A stretch of DNA of 5,019 nucleotides from Parcubacteria group bacterium Athens0714_26 (GTDB taxonomy: Bacteria > Patescibacteriota > Minisyncoccia > UBA6257 > 02-FULL-45-10c). Of the stretch, positions 4,929 to 5,019 are shown in pieces; position 1 is the first letter of the stretch; each line of letters begins with the position of its first letter. The notes under the pieces were generated by a model. It saw only the letters and a program-made list of their open reading frames with translations. It was not told where the DNA came from and did no database searches. Location: positions 1 through 5,019 of the forward strand of contig VMGU01000036.1 of the NCBI GenBank assembly GCA_007376745.1, in the 5' to 3' direction. The position numbers were made by a program, and so were the translations under genes.

Positions 4929-4957
4929 TTGCTAATTTGTGATTTTTGTCTTATAAT
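4929..4957 (+). promoter_or_regulatory. promoter of the gene at the right edge
   Basis: TTGCTA at 4929-4934 (4 of 6 matches to the -35 consensus) is followed after 17 nt by a perfect TATAAT at 4952-4957. The start near 4964 leaves about 19 nt before the ATG at 4983. Confidence 0.65.
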
Positions 4958-4965
4958 TAAGACAA
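4946..4965. repeat. 8-4-8 perfect inverted repeat centred on a -10 box, candidate operator
   Basis: TTGTCTTA at 4946-4953 and TAAGACAA at 4958-4965 are exact reverse complements around TAAT, and the arms extend three more bases (4942-4944 / 4967-4969) past one mismatch. The -10 hexamer lies at the centre, so a bound protein would block RNA polymerase. A hairpin at the transcript 5' end is unlikely because most of it lies upstream of the start site. Confidence 0.45.
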
Positions 4966-4982
4966 GAATTAATCATAAACAC

Positions 4983-5019
4983 ATGAAAAAATTAATTAAA
5001 AATTTTCTTTTATTTTTTA
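4983..5019 (+). CDS. N-terminus of a probable membrane or exported protein (3' truncated)
   Basis: Only 12 codons are visible: MKKLIKNFLLFF, then the window ends within the next codon. Three Lys followed by a hydrophobic run is the shape of a signal peptide or first membrane helix. No Shine-Dalgarno is seen, but a promoter ends 25 nt upstream and a terminator separates it from the S1 gene, so it starts a new unit. The family cannot be named. Confidence 0.45.
   Translation, partial: MKKLIKNFLLFF

Overview
The window is AT-rich, densely packed and entirely plus-strand. All three complete genes with a recognisable product, two uncharacterised genes and both edge fragments read left to right. 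Most transcription units are closed by a compact intrinsic terminator and opened by a sigma70-like promoter. TGA is used as a real stop (after the nitronate monooxygenase-like gene and after yjjX), so the genetic code is standard. A four-repeat S1 protein with a Lys/Ala/Glu tail, short leaders, several starts without a Shine-Dalgarno, and small genes with no recognisable relatives together suggest a Candidate Phyla Radiation (Patescibacteria) bacterium. That placement is inference; no rRNA or other decisive marker is present.

Layout: (1) 2-664, the C-terminal part of a GT-B-type transferase resembling CDP-glycerol glycerophosphotransferases, cut by the left edge and closed by a terminator. 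(2) 725-1986, a monocistronic unit for an FMN-dependent nitronate monooxygenase-like protein, with a strong RBS, its own terminator and an 8-4-8 dyad over the promoter region. (3) 1984-2599, a promoter and a yjjX-type inosine/xanthosine triphosphatase, with no evident terminator after it; a doubtful 28-residue hydrophobic reading frame follows. (4) 2657-3414, a promoter, a 165-residue helical protein of unknown function, and a translationally coupled 57-residue helical protein whose start is best placed at 3202, then a terminator. (5) 3425-4924, a near-consensus promoter, a structured leader ending in a terminator-like helix and T-tract just upstream of the S1 gene, the S1 gene itself (rpsA) and a strong terminator. 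(6) 4929-5019, a promoter with a dyad centred on its -10 box and the first 12 codons of a probably membrane-targeted or exported protein.

The genes do not form an obvious pathway. They look like independent units: cell-envelope polymer synthesis (left edge), a flavin oxidoreductase, nucleotide-pool sanitation, an uncharacterised gene pair, and translation (S1). The most notable features are the S1 leader, which can be drawn in two mutually exclusive folds (terminator and anti-terminator), the coupled unknown gene pair, and the recurring promoter architecture. No mobile element, CRISPR array, tRNA or rRNA was seen, and no gene-free stretch exceeds 300 bases.
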